Shown: positions 16,410 to 26,120 of the stretch, in pieces
How positions within the stretch are numbered: position 1 is the first letter of the stretch
Layout of the letters: the number at the start of each line of letters is the position of its first letter
Origin: an uncultured Pseudomonadales bacterium
GTDB taxonomy: Bacteria; Pseudomonadota; Gammaproteobacteria; Pseudomonadales; Azotimanducaceae
Direction: 5' to 3'
Length of the DNA stretch: 64,000 nt
Assembly: GCA_958296165.1 (NCBI GenBank)
Contig: OY282447.1
Location: 1,488,001-1,552,000, forward strand
Program-made: the position numbers and the translations under genes
The notes under the pieces: generated by a model
Databases searched by the model: none
Told to the model about the DNA's origin: nothing
The model's input: the letters and a program-made list of their open reading frames with translations, nothing else

Positions 16410-18881
16410 TCAACTCCCGAAGCGGTAGCGGAACTTCACCACCAAGTGCTCGCCGGTGGTTTCATCCAGCGTTTGCGAGAACAGATCGCCAAAGCCACTG
16501 CCCACCGCATTCTGGTAAGGCGCCGCGGCGTTGCGCGTATAGACCACGAACAAATCCGACAGCGGCGCGATCTCCCAACGGTAGCGTAGCTGCATGTTCA
16601 TGCGCGAGATGGCGAAATCGTCGCTACTCGCTCCAGCGGCCTTCTCTCGCGGCACTAGGAAGCCGGGCACTGCCGGCACACGGTAGAAATCCCGTTCGTC
16701 GGCACGGATGGCCACCCACTGGAAAGCCATGCGCAATTGCTGACGGGCGGTGAAGAAATAGCTGAAGTCGAAATTCGGCATCACCTCGGCGGAGGCGAAG
16801 GCGGTGAACGCGCCGTCCGACCGGTGCAGCAGCCACGCATCTCGATCCACGTAGCGCAGGCCCACGCCCATGGTCATCCGATCGGTGGGCCGCCAGCGCA
16901 GAAAGCCCTGCGTGCGCAGGTAGACGCCGCCGCCGGCGGGTTCGTTGCGCCAACGCTGCCGCACGGAGTAGGCGAATCGGCGCGCCGAATCCGAGTAGTA
17001 ACGCAGTTCCACTTCCCAACTATCGTCGACACGGTAGATGCCGTTGCCGAAGCTGCCGCGGTCGTCGTAGTGCGCCGGCCGCAAGCCGCCGCTCAAGCGC
17101 AGTTGCGAGAGATTGTGCAGAGTAACGCGCTGATCGATGGACAGCTCGGCATCGATGACCTTGCCGGTCGTATTCCACATCCGGTCCAAGCGCAGGTAGG
17201 TGCGCATGTTGCGAAAGCGCGCCATGCTGGAGCTGGAGAGCCGAAGCCGGTAGGCGACGCGCTGGTAGTCGTTGCGGCGTTGATAGCCCATGTCGTTGAT
17301 TTGGATGGATTCATCGAAAGAATCCAGCGACAAATAGTGCGACAGCCCTTGGCGCGGCGCGTAGCTCAAGTCCACAAAGCCGCCGATGCCGTCCTCCAAG
17401 CCGCCGTCCACGTCGGAGGCGATGAACTGCCCGCTGGTGCGCAGCCGTCCAGCCCGACTGATGAACTGTCCATCGGCGGCATATACGCTGGCCGAACGCT
17501 GCGGATGACGCATCGCGGTAGACATGAAGCCGAGCGAGCGGTAGCCGCCGTTGGAGTGCTCGTAGAGCATCCGCAACGCGCCGAAGTCGCGCCCGTCTTG
17601 GTGGAGCGTCATCGGCGTATCGCCGTCGAAAGCGCCGAAGCGCGCGTCGTCTTCCATCACGCCCAGGAATCCGTAGCGCAGCGAACCACGTTGACCAGTA
17701 GCCTTCACCGCGCCGCGCAGATCCGCCGGCTGGCGCAGCCCGTCTGGCGACAGCGTAATGTCGTCCGGCGTGTCCGGGCGTATGGCCGGTGCGCCGATCC
17801 TTCGGGTATGCAGCAGCCGCACGTCGCTGGACATGCGGCCGCTCGTGAAGATTTCCTGTCCTTCCTGGAAGAACAGCCGCTTCTCCGGGAAGAAGGTTTC
17901 GTAGTTGCTGAGGTTCACCACCACATCGTCCGCTTCGACGTTGCCGAAGTCCGGATTCAACGTGGAGGCGATCTGCAGGTTGCTCGACGGCCGCCAAAAC
18001 AAATCGACGCCGGCCTTCGGCGCGACGCTGCCGCGCCGGTGCCGGTCGTAGCTGGCCGAGACATAGGGCGTTACGCTGTATTGCTGGCGCGGGCTCACGT
18101 CGTGCAGCGCCAGCGGCTGGAACTCGGACAGGAACTTCGGCTTGGTCCACGGCAAGGGCGGCCAAGCGTAGCGCTCGTCTGTGTAGGCCACGTTGCGCTG
18201 CGCGAAGATGCCGATGGTGCGCGTGCCGTTGGCCTTCGGCATGTTCACCAACGACCACGGTATGAAATACTCGGCACTCCAGCCTTCGTCGGTACGCGCC
18301 GTGGCGCCGTGCCATGCGCCGTCCCAGGAGTCGCTGAATTGCCGCTCCGGCAGGATGGTGCCGTCCGAAACGCTGTTGCCCAAATTGAGCTGGAACCAAA
18401 AACCGTAGCGGCCTTCGCCGGACGTATCGAGCGTAAACGAGAAGTAGTCGCGATTCAGCCAGCCTTGATCTCGACCGCTCAAATGCTCCACCAGAGCTTC
18501 GGCCTTCTGCACCATTTCCACGCCCAAGTAGAAGCCGCGCTGCGTATAGAACAACCGCACCTTGGTGGGCAACGACGCCGGCTCGAGCGTATCCGGATCG
18601 ATGACGCGAAAATCGTCGTGAACTTCAAGGCCTTGCCATGCGGCCTCGTGCAGGCGTCCGTCGATGTGCATCTTGGCGGCGCCATCGCGCCGCTCAACCG
18701 CCACATGGCCGTTGGTGATGACTGCCAGTGAATCCTCGCCGGCGGTGGCCGGCGAAGCCGCATCAAAGGGGTTGGCGCTTGCGAGCTGCGCGCACAGCAA
18801 GAGAATCCCGGCGAGGCCGGGCAAGGAACTCAAAACAACGACTCCGCACGGGCAAGAGCCGATCATACACTGTTTCGCCAT
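16410..18881 (-). CDS. DUF5916-family outer-membrane protein with CBM9-like domain
   Basis: 823 residues. A signal peptide (VVVLSSLPGLAGILLLCAQL) is followed by a CBM9/DOMON-like N-terminal domain with the signature MHIDGRLHEAAW and SFTLDTSGEGRYGFWF. Then comes the DUF5916 region with LNPDFGNVEADD and NYETFFPEKRLFFQEGQEIF, diagnostic of this family. The C-terminus is rich in alternating strands and ends KFRYRFGS, as expected for a beta-barrel. Likely surface or outer membrane; members often occur with hydrolases and polymer-use genes, but the role is uncharacterised. First gene of a three-gene operon. Confidence 0.88.
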   Translation of the reverse strand: MAKQCMIGSCPCGVVVLSSLPGLAGILLLCAQLASANPFDAASPATAGEDSLAVITNGHVAVERRDGAAKMHIDGRLHEAAWQGLEVHDDFRVIDPDTLEPASLPTKVRLFYTQRGFYLGVEMVQKAEALVEHLSGRDQGWLNRDYFSFTLDTSGEGRYGFWFQLNLGNSVSDGTILPERQFSDSWDGAWHGATARTDEGWSAEYFIPWSLVNMPKANGTRTIGIFAQRNVAYTDERYAWPPLPWTKPKFLSEFQPLALHDVSPRQQYSVTPYVSASYDRHRRGSVAPKAGVDLFWRPSSNLQIASTLNPDFGNVEADDVVVNLSNYETFFPEKRLFFQEGQEIFTSGRMSSDVRLLHTRRIGAPAIRPDTPDDITLSPDGLRQPADLRGAVKATGQRGSLRYGFLGVMEDDARFGAFDGDTPMTLHQDGRDFGALRMLYEHSNGGYRSLGFMSTAMRHPQRSASVYAADGQFISRAGRLRTSGQFIASDVDGGLEDGIGGFVDLSYAPRQGLSHYLSLDSFDESIQINDMGYQRRNDYQRVAYRLRLSSSSMARFRNMRTYLRLDRMWNTTGKVIDAELSIDQRVTLHNLSQLRLSGGLRPAHYDDRGSFGNGIYRVDDSWEVELRYYSDSARRFAYSVRQRWRNEPAGGGVYLRTQGFLRWRPTDRMTMGVGLRYVDRDAWLLHRSDGAFTAFASAEVMPNFDFSYFFTARQQLRMAFQWVAIRADERDFYRVPAVPGFLVPREKAAGASSDDFAISRMNMQLRYRWEIAPLSDLFVVYTRNAAAPYQNAVGSGFGDLFSQTLDETTGEHLVVKFRYRFGS

Positions 18882-18977
18882 CGCCGATGCGATGGAGTCG
18901 TGTCCCTAGCGATCGTCCCGCTCCGTTGCCTAGCAACGATCCCAAGGGAGTCAAGGCGACGGCACCAGCTGCGACGA

Positions 18978-19505
18978 TCACTGCTTGACGAAAGTGAACT
19001 CGTTGCAGCCGTGGTTGTTCACCGCCTTGATCTTCTCTACCCGCAATCCATGCCTTGAGAAGAAGTCCACGACTTCCCCTACGGAAGCAACTTCGTACGG
19101 ATAGCCGCCGAGCCAATCGAACCAGTCGTAGAAAAGGGACATGCCCCTCGTGTTCTTCCCGTACTCGGCGAACGTGTTGCGCCGGCGAACGACGCTGCTG
19201 CAGCAGCATCGTATGACGACGTAGGGAATGAAGACTGCACATATGGCACACTTCCCCAACGTGCTTGCGCAGTAGCAGCGCTTGACGAGTCGCCAGATCT
19301 TGGATCGCCAACCCTGGTCGTTGGACAGCGCCAAGCAAAGACGGCCTCGATCGCTTAGAAGCGTGGCCACGTTGCGGAGCGCTTGCCACATGTCGCCGGT
19401 GTGGTGTAGCACGCCCCATGAGTAGACGACATCGAACGTGGGCAGCGAACGCACGAAGTCCTGGTCGAGAATGTCGCCACGCTCAACCACCCAGTCGCCA
19501 TCGCC
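18978..19505 (-). pseudogene. C-terminal half of a class I SAM methyltransferase (split by mobile DNA)
   Basis: Reads GDWVVERGDILDQDFVRS, then TFDVVYSWGVLHHTGDMWQA (post-motif segment of SAM methyltransferases) to a stop at 18978. The frame is cut at 19505, inside the target sequence CATCGCC. The N-terminal half with the SAM-binding loop is at 26871-27234; splicing the two across one copy of CATCGCC gives KSRFDGDGDWVVERGD in perfect frame. Alone this fragment lacks SAM motif I and cannot be active. Confidence 0.9.
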
Positions 19506-19936
19506 GGGGTGGGCGACGTTTTAGTGCGCGGGCGGCGAGCAGGGTTTGCAGGGCCATCGCGATTCCCCGTTACGCTGAGGGTATCGACAACCAAAGCGAA
19601 GGGAACCGCGATGACGGCCGGGATGTTGGCGCGGGAGGCGCGGGAGCGCAAGGATGAGTGGCCTTTCCGGCGGAGGCGGTGGGCCGGCTGCTGTCGTCGT
19701 CGGAGTTCCGGGCGCGTTGCCGGGGACGCTGCGGGGCGGCCGGGGCTTCCGGGAGTTCGAGTTGGATGTACGGGGCGCTCTGCTGGCCGGCGCGGCGACG
19801 GGCGCTTGGAGGTTCTGTCGGAGCTGGACGCGGAGTTCGATGCGCCGGCGTGCCGGCGTTGCGGCTCGGCGATGGTCCGGCGCGGCGCGTGAGCGTTGCC
19901 GCCTGACCGCTGGCGCACTAAAACGTCGCACACCCC
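19506..19936 (+). mobile_element. Small TIR element with remnant transposase N-terminus
   Basis: About 431 bp bounded by inverted repeats of about 23 bp that match at all but one position: left GGGTGGGCGACGTTTTAG..., right end the complement with one T/G difference. The core GCGACGTTTTAGTGCGC is identical at both ends. CATCGCC flanks it at 19499-19505 and 19937-19943. Inside, frames at 19654-19890 can be pieced into a short transposase-like start ending APACRRCGSAMVRRGA, a zinc-ribbon-like sequence seen near the N-terminus of ISKra4-like transposases; frameshifts prevent a full reading. It is an internally deleted, non-autonomous derivative. The family assignment is tentative. Confidence 0.6.
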
Positions 19937-19975
19937 CATCGCCCAGGGCAATCGCATTTGAGATTGCAGGGGGAT

Positions 19976-20945
19976 CAGCTATTCCCGCTAAATCCTGAGC
20001 CCGCGTGGCGCAAGGGCTGGCGGGGCGCTGGGAAATAGTTTCTCGCAGACTTTCGGCTGCGTTTTGGGGTTCAATCGGCAGACGGTCGATGAAGGAGTCC
20101 AGGGATGGGGCGCGAGGCGAAGTTTCGGAAGGATCCGTCGATGCCGGGGATGGCGGCGGAGATGCGGCGCTGCTTCGAGCGGATCGAGGATGCGGTGTCG
20201 AGCCGCGGGCTGAGGCTGTCGGACTGTCTGATGTCGGGTCTGGCGATCTTCGCGCCGAGCACCCGTCGCTGCTGCGGTTCGACCGGGACGCTCGGGTGTT
20301 GGCGAGCCGTCGGCTCGGGAGGGGAACCTGCGCAGCCTGTTCGGGATCGGTCGGGCGCCGTCGGACAGCCGGATGCGGGAGCGTCTGGACGCGCTGGATG
20401 AGGAGGAGCCGCGTCGTCCGTTCAAGCGTCCGTTCGCGCTGGCGCAGCGCGGCGGCGTGTTGAAGGAGTGCGAGTGGCTGGGCGGCCGCCCCGTGCCGTC
20501 GGTGGACGGCACGGGGCCCTTCTCGTCGCACAACTTCGGCCACGGCGAGCAACATCTGGCGACGGTGTTCGCGTGCCTGATGATGCTGGCGTTCGGCATC
20601 GACCAGCTGCGGAAGGCGCGCTGTCCGCTGTTCCGGGCGGCGCAGGCGCGCAAGGGGCGGGCGAAGTGCTTCCCGCTCGCTGTTCACGACGTTCCGCCTG
20701 CCGGACTGGGACACGTTCTACCGGGCCCTGGCCTTCGGCCGCGAGGCCCCGTGCCGGCGCCGTTCGACAGCCCCTGAGCCGACCGCCGGGCCGAACCGCG
20801 CTCGGACCGCCTCGCTTCTTCAGGGGAACCGACATCGCCGCCCCACGCATCCGGACCAGGCCCGGAGGTCGGTTCCTGCCTGCTCGATCGGAAGACCACG
20901 CCGCAACCCGACTCGCGGACAACCCGTGTCGTTAGCGGGAGCACC
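19976..20945 (+). mobile_element. Nested IS relic with internally deleted DDE transposase
   Basis: About 970 bp inserted near the left end of ISAs1 copy 1. It is flanked by an 11-bp direct repeat TGCAGGGGGAT (19965-19975 and 20946-20956), and both ends carry an inverted TCCCGCTAA. Frames read MGREAKFRKDPSMPGMAAEM, ..LSDCLMSGLAIFA, then after a frameshift HPSLLRFDRDARVLASRRLG, MRERLDALDEEEPRRPFKRP, VPSVDGTGPFSS and directly HNFGHGEQHLATVFACLMML. In full-length relatives a long DDE core lies between the SVDGTG and HNFGHG motifs; here it is deleted. Non-functional; an ISNCY/ISDol1-like assignment is from memory of the motif order. Confidence 0.65.
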
Positions 20946-21012
20946 TGCAGGGGGATGTCGAGGGGGAGGATAGGGCAGAATCGGCGCTTCGATCCAGGGA
21001 AGGAGAGGCGGG

Positions 21013-22163
21013 ATGCGTGAGATTCTGTCCATTTTTCAAGACGTTGAGGACCCTCGGAGCGGCAACGCCGGGCGCCACGACCTGCACGAGACGCTGGCGA
21101 TCGCGCTGCCGTCGATGCTGACGGGCGGACGCACGTGCGTCGACATGGAGGACTTCGGCTGCGTCCGGGAGCCGTGGCTGCGCGAGTTCATGACGCTGGA
21201 GCACGGGATTCCGAGCCACGACACGTTCTCGCGGCTGTTCCGGATGCTGGATCCGTCCGGGTAAGCAGAAGGCGCTGCTGCGCCTGGCGCAGGACTGGGC
21301 GGACCGTCTCGGCGACGTGGCGGCGGTGGACGGCAAGGTGCTGCGGCAGTCGTTCGAGGACGCCTCGGAACGGTCGCCGACGCACCTGCTGCAGGCGTTC
21401 GCGTCGCAGGCGAAGCCGACCCTGGCGCAGGTGGAGGTGGACGGCAGGTCGAACGAGATCCCGGCGCTGCCGGAGCTGGTCGACGTGAAGGGGCGCACGG
21501 TGACCGCGGACGCGATGCACGCGCAGCGCGGCACGGCGGCGGCGATCGTCGCCAGGGGCGGCGACTGCGCGCTGGCGCTCAAGCGCAGCCAGGGGACCCT
21601 GCGCGAGGACGTGGCGACGTATCTGGACGGTCCGCCCGAATCGGCGGAACTCCTGTCGCATCAACAGGTTGGCAAGGGCCAGCCGACTGAAGTCGGGGCG
21701 CGTCGAGACGCGCACCGCGACGGTCTGCCACGACGTCGACTGGCTGCTGGAGCGGCACGACCGGCCCCGACTTCAGTCGGCTGACTCTCGGCCATCGGCA
21801 GGGTGGTCGCGGAGCGGCGTCTCGCGGACGGAACGGAGAGCGTCGACGCCCGCCACTGCCTGCTCAGCGCGCAGCCGGACGCCGAGCGCTTCGGACGGAT
21901 CGCCCGCGCCCACTGGGCGATCGAGAACGCCGATGCTCGCATCGGACGCCTGCACTTGGGTGCTCGACGTGTCGATGGACGAGGACCGGGCGCGCAACCG
22001 CAAGGGCAACGGCGCGGCCTGCCTGGCCGTGGTCCGGCGGCTGGCTCTGAACATCGCCCGGATGCATCCCGACAAGCGATCCGTCCGCCGCAAGTTCCTG
22101 CACGCGCAGCGAAAGCAGGAGTTCCTCGTCGACATGATCCGCCGCATCCGCAGGTCGGAGTAG
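21013..22163 (+). pseudogene. ISAs1-family transposase, frameshifted
   Basis: Starts MREILSIFQDVEDPRSGNAG and HDTFSRLFRMLDPSG, then needs shifts near 21262, about 21680 and about 21950. Recognisable pieces are VAAVDGKVLRQSFEDASER (DDE region), TADAMHAQRGTAAAIVARGG, ALALKRSQGTLREDV, RVETRTATVCHDVDWL, VVAERRLADGTESVDARHC, RIARAHWAIEN and VLDVSMDEDRARNRKGNGAA to FLVDMIRRIRRSE. The order is that of ISAs1 transposases. A pair of 17-bp inverted arms (21682-21698 and 21765-21781) replaces normal coding sequence around the DVDWL motif. Confidence 0.85.
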
Positions 22164-22244
22164 CCACCGATCTCAAATGCGATTGCCCTGCCCAATCGGC
22201 ACCGGGGAGAGTAATGTCCAATGAGAAGATGAGCATGAACCGAG

Positions 22245-23130
22245 GCTCTGTCGCGGGTGTCAGCGAGGGCGCCGGTCCTCGTCCAGTCGGGTCAGCATGG
22301 CGGCTTGCAGGCGCCGTCGCAACACAATCGCTGCGACGCGAGACTGGGCCTGGGGTCGCAACGCGAAGACCGACGCGGCGGACGCCGCGGTTCCGGCGCG
22401 GATGGGCGCGGCGCTGGATCTGCGGCCGACGGAGCCGCCGGGCAGGGCGCTGCGCGACCTGGGCGACCTGACGGTTGCGCGCGAGGCGCTGGCGCGGGAC
22501 CGGGCGGCGGCGCTGAACCGCCGCAAGGGCCTGCGCGTGGCGCTGCTCGGGCAGCAGTGCCGGCGGCGGCTGGAGCAGATCGACCGGCAGCTCCGGGCCG
22601 TCGAAGCGGAGATCGCGCGCGTGCTGGCGGGCGACGAGGGGCTGTCGCGCCGCGCCGAGACGCTGGCCTCCATTCCAGGCGCGGGGAAGGCCACCGCGGC
22701 CGGGCTGCTGGCCGCGATGCCGGAACTGGGCGGCCTCGACGCCAAGGCGGCCGCCAGCCTGGCCGGCCTTGCGCCGGTGGCGCGCGAGTCCGGGCAGTGG
22801 CAGGGCAGGCGCTTCATCCAGGGCGGTCGCGCGTGCGCCGCCTGCCCTGCATGGCGGCCGTCGCCGCCGTCCGGCACAACCCCGATCTCGGCCGCAAGTG
22901 CCGCGACCTGATCGGCCGCGGCAAGCCGCCGAAGGTGGCGCTGGTCGCCGTCATGCGCAAGCTCCTGCTGCTGGCCAACGCGCCGCTGCGGCAGAACCGG
23001 CCCTGGACCCCGCGAGCCGGCGACGAGCCGACCGCACCGCCCGCGGAGGCGGCCGAGGAAGCCGGCGGCCCGCCCCGCCTCCGCGGGCGCCCAACCGCCA
23101 CACGGCACCTCCGACCTGCTTCCAGCCCCC
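22245..23130 (+). pseudogene. IS110-family transposase relic
   Basis: The frame from about 22340 reads WGRNAKTDAADAAVPARMGA, the end of the DEDD domain, then a charged linker and the transposase_20 region ASIPGAGKATAAGLLAAMPE, LAGLAPVARESGQWQGRRFI. A frameshift near 22845 leads to RRLPCMAAVAAVRHNPDLGR and PPKVALVAVMRKLLLLANA, the usual end of IS110/IS1111 transposases. The N-terminal catalytic part is missing or scrambled. No ends with inverted repeats were found, as expected for IS110. 23131-23343 downstream holds no gene other than the leader of the next one. Confidence 0.75.
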
Positions 23131-23343
23131 TGCCTGACACTCCGAAGACCGAAACGACGGCCAACCTCCAGAGGTGTGTCTACGTACAGCTCCAAAATCG
23201 ACACTTGCAACACGGATACTCACATAGCGTTGGACAGTTCTGGGGAGAGTCAGGGTCCATTTCAATGTGCTACGCTTCGCGCCTAACGGCGTCGCGCAGC
23301 CGGCCGGCGCGCAGAACAAGAACCCAGGGAGGCGAGCCGACCC

Positions 23344-25971
23344 ATGCACGCACGAACAGCAGGCATGCTGCCTGTTTTCCTGCTGACCGCGGCACTCGCG
23401 GGCGGCGAAACGCAGACGCTGCCGCTGTTCGCTCCGGCGGACGACGGCATCCGGCAGGGATTCGCGCGGGTCGTGAACCTCTCGAACCGCAGCGGCACGG
23501 TCTCCGTCCGCGCCTACGACGACGCCGGCGTCCTGCGCCGGACTTCGTTCCGCATCGCCGCATCCGCGGTGCATCACTTCAACTCGGACGACCTGGAGAA
23601 CGGCAGCACCGCCAAAGGCATCGCCGGCGTCGGCGTCGGCGCCGGCGACTGGCGCCTCGAGCTGGACAGCGATCTGGCAATCACGGCGACCGCGTACCTG
23701 CGCACCGACGACGGCTTTCTCACCGCGATGAACGCGGTGGTGGACAGAGGGCCGGACGGAGTCCACCGGGTGATGACCTTCAATCCCGCCTCGAACGCGG
23801 CCCAGCAGAGCGTGCTCCGGCTGGCCAACCTGTCGGATCGGGCGGCAACGGCGACCGTGCGGGGCGTCGACGACCGCGGCGCGCCGGGGGACCGTCCCGT
23901 GACGGTCGCGCTCCGCCCGAACGGCGCCGCCACCCTGACCGCGAAGGAACTGGAGGACGGCGGGCTCGGCGACGGCAGCGGCAAGTGGCGCCTGCTCGTC
24001 GCGGCGCCGGAGACGATCGCCGTCATGTCCCTCATGAGCACCAGAACCGGCCACCTGACCAACCTCTCCTCGGCGCCGGAAGGCACCGCCGTCCCGCTGT
24101 TCACCGCCGCCTCGGCGGGCAGACAGAGCTTCGCGCGGATCGTCAACCGGTCGTCGGAAGCGGGAACCGTGGCGGTACACGCCACGGACGACTCGGGCGC
24201 CCGATACGGCACGGGCCCCTATGGCGACGAGCCGGCGTTCACCCTCCCCATCGGCGCCAATCAGGCGCTGCACTTCAACTCCGACGACCTGGAGAACGGC
24301 AACGCGGCAAAAGGCATCGCGGGGGTCGGCGACGGCGACGGCCACTGGCGGCTGCGCTTCGACGGCAATCGGGACCTGCAGGTGCTCGCCTACATGCGCA
24401 CGGAGGACGGCTTTCTCACCGCGCTGCACGACGTGGTGGGCTATCCGGGACGGGAGCACCAGGTGCCCGTGCTCAACCCGGGCAGCAACGCCGACCGGGA
24501 GAGCAGCCTGCGGATCGTCAACGCCACGTCCGCCGCGACCTCGGTGACCATCCGCGGCTACGACGACCGCAATGCCGAAGGCGACCGCGCGGTCCGCATC
24601 GCCCTGCGGGGCAACGAGGCGAAGACCTTCACCGCCAGACAGCTGGAGGACATGGGACTCGGCGACGGCAGCGGCAAATGGCGCCTGCTCGTCACGGCGA
24701 GCAATCCCGTCACGCTGATGTCTCTGATGAGCACCACGACCGGCCACCTGACCAACCTCTCCTACACGCCGGACGGCGCCCGCGTCATCGCCAAACCCGT
24801 GACGGCATCGTTCAGCTACGAGGAGGACGACGGCATTCCGTTCGGCATCCGCTTCGACGCCGCCGCGTCCAACGGCGACATCGTCGACTACGCGTGGGAC
24901 TTCGGGGAGAACAGCCTGTTCGTCGGCAACCCCCCCGGCACCGGTCCGACGCCCCTGTTCGTCTACGACCTTGACCGGTTCTTCTCGGGTACCCGGGGTC
25001 CCAGCATCGGCTACGAGGGCCGCTACCCCGCCACGACGACCTACCCGGTCACCCTGACCGTCACCGACCGCTCCGGCGCGACGGCCACGCATGCCAGGCA
25101 GATCGTCGTGACCAACACCCTGTCCTTCGCCGGCATGCGCGACCTCATCGGTCGTATCACCGACGATGGCGGGCATCGCGGGAAACTCATCATCTCGGAG
25201 CTGAATACCGGCAAGGCGTTCGAGGGCAGCCATGCCCAGCGGACGGTGTATGTGAGCATGAAGGAGCAGGGGGTGCCGAAGGGAAGCATCCATGTACACG
25301 GTCCGGGGATTACGAACTGGCACGTACTCGGTCCGCACGGCATCCTGACCCACCCGGACAACGCCGCCCTGCGCGCCGAGACCCTGGTGGTGAACCGGTC
25401 GACACTGCCCGCGTTCAATGAGCTTAGTCCGCCGCTCATCCCCGCGCACAACATCATATGGACGGCACCGACCGCCAATCTTGATGCCGACTTCTTGGAG
25501 TGCGATCCGACCGACCCGCGGATCCGGGACCTGTGGCGTCCCGACCACTCGCACTGGACTGGCATCCCCGTCGGCGAGGACACCGACGTTCCGGACCACT
25601 GCGGTGCCGACTTTGGATGGATATACACCGCGACCATGGACGCGGTCCGGACCGGCAAGGCGCTGATGGCGACCGCGGCGATCCGCGAACAGGACGGCAC
25701 CGTCGTGCCGAATCCCATGGTCATGATGTGCGGCGACACCAAGGAGCAGTGCTTCGCGGTGGAGGGGGCGGGCGTAACGTCGGCAGCGGCGCCGAAGCTC
25801 GCCGCGGCGGCGTTCCACCTCTTCCAAACCTACGAGGATGCGGAGGATGTGGTGCGCGCGCTGAAGTCGTGCGCGACGGATATCGGGGAGCCCGGCGTCG
25901 ACCGTGAATTCGGTCAGGGACTCGTTGACTTCCGCTGCACTGAAGCGATGATGCCGGTCGTCGAGCGGTAG
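23344..25971 (+). CDS. Secreted repeat/PKD protein with subtilase-like C-terminal tail (transposon cargo)
   Basis: 875 residues, with SD GGGAGG at 23327-23332. After a signal peptide (MLPVFLLTAALAGG), residues about 25-485 hold four related blocks of about 110 residues, two types alternating: one with HHFNSDDLENGS and LRTDDGFLTAM, the other with LGDGSGKWRLLV and VMSLMSTRTGHLTNLS. A PKD-like domain follows (SFSYEEDDGIPFGIRFDAAA to TYPVTLTVTDRSGATATH, about 490-590). The last ~90 residues resemble the end of an S8 subtilase: EGAGVTSAAAPKLAAAAFHL holds the serine-like site and CATDIGEPGVDREFGQGLVD the closing segment. The Asp and His motifs of S8 (DSG-like, HGTHVAG-like) are not visible, so protease activity is doubtful. 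Intact reading frame inside a composite transposon. Confidence 0.75.
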   Translation: MHARTAGMLPVFLLTAALAGGETQTLPLFAPADDGIRQGFARVVNLSNRSGTVSVRAYDDAGVLRRTSFRIAASAVHHFNSDDLENGSTAKGIAGVGVGAGDWRLELDSDLAITATAYLRTDDGFLTAMNAVVDRGPDGVHRVMTFNPASNAAQQSVLRLANLSDRAATATVRGVDDRGAPGDRPVTVALRPNGAATLTAKELEDGGLGDGSGKWRLLVAAPETIAVMSLMSTRTGHLTNLSSAPEGTAVPLFTAASAGRQSFARIVNRSSEAGTVAVHATDDSGARYGTGPYGDEPAFTLPIGANQALHFNSDDLENGNAAKGIAGVGDGDGHWRLRFDGNRDLQVLAYMRTEDGFLTALHDVVGYPGREHQVPVLNPGSNADRESSLRIVNATSAATSVTIRGYDDRNAEGDRAVRIALRGNEAKTFTARQLEDMGLGDGSGKWRLLVTASNPVTLMSLMSTTTGHLTNLSYTPDGARVIAKPVTASFSYEEDDGIPFGIRFDAAASNGDIVDYAWDFGENSLFVGNPPGTGPTPLFVYDLDRFFSGTRGPSIGYEGRYPATTTYPVTLTVTDRSGATATHARQIVVTNTLSFAGMRDLIGRITDDGGHRGKLIISELNTGKAFEGSHAQRTVYVSMKEQGVPKGSIHVHGPGITNWHVLGPHGILTHPDNAALRAETLVVNRSTLPAFNELSPPLIPAHNIIWTAPTANLDADFLECDPTDPRIRDLWRPDHSHWTGIPVGEDTDVPDHCGADFGWIYTATMDAVRTGKALMATAAIREQDGTVVPNPMVMMCGDTKEQCFAVEGAGVTSAAAPKLAAAAFHLFQTYEDAEDVVRALKSCATDIGEPGVDREFGQGLVDFRCTEAMMPVVER

Positions 25972-26120
25972 GCGCTTCTCCGTCAAGGCCGCGGTTCGAG
26001 CCCTGCCGGGCAAACAGGGCGGCCGTGGCAAGCAGGTTGCCCAATGGGTTCGGACATGCGCCGTCGATGCGTCCGCATCGCGGTCAAAAAGGCACAAGAA
26101 TTGGCACAAACAGCAGGATG

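Larger units (their letters stand above)
19944..22190 (+). mobile_element. ISAs1-family element copy 1 (degenerate)
   Basis: Perfect 21-bp terminal inverted repeats: CAGGGCAATCGCATTTGAGAT at 19944-19964 and its complement at 22170-22190. The transposase gene (21013-22163) is frameshifted and a different IS relic is inserted near the left end. No target duplication flanks this copy by itself; the 9-bp repeat flanks the larger composite instead. Confidence 0.85.

Noticed and set aside
16737-18731. Plus-strand open frame of about 660 codons
   Set aside because: Mirror of the DUF5916 gene, which has family motifs and a signal peptide; the mirror has no recognisable domain.
19944-22190. ISAs1 copy 1 as a simple insertion with its own target duplication
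   Set aside because: The bases flanking its two ends differ; the 9-bp duplication fits the whole composite to 26868 instead.
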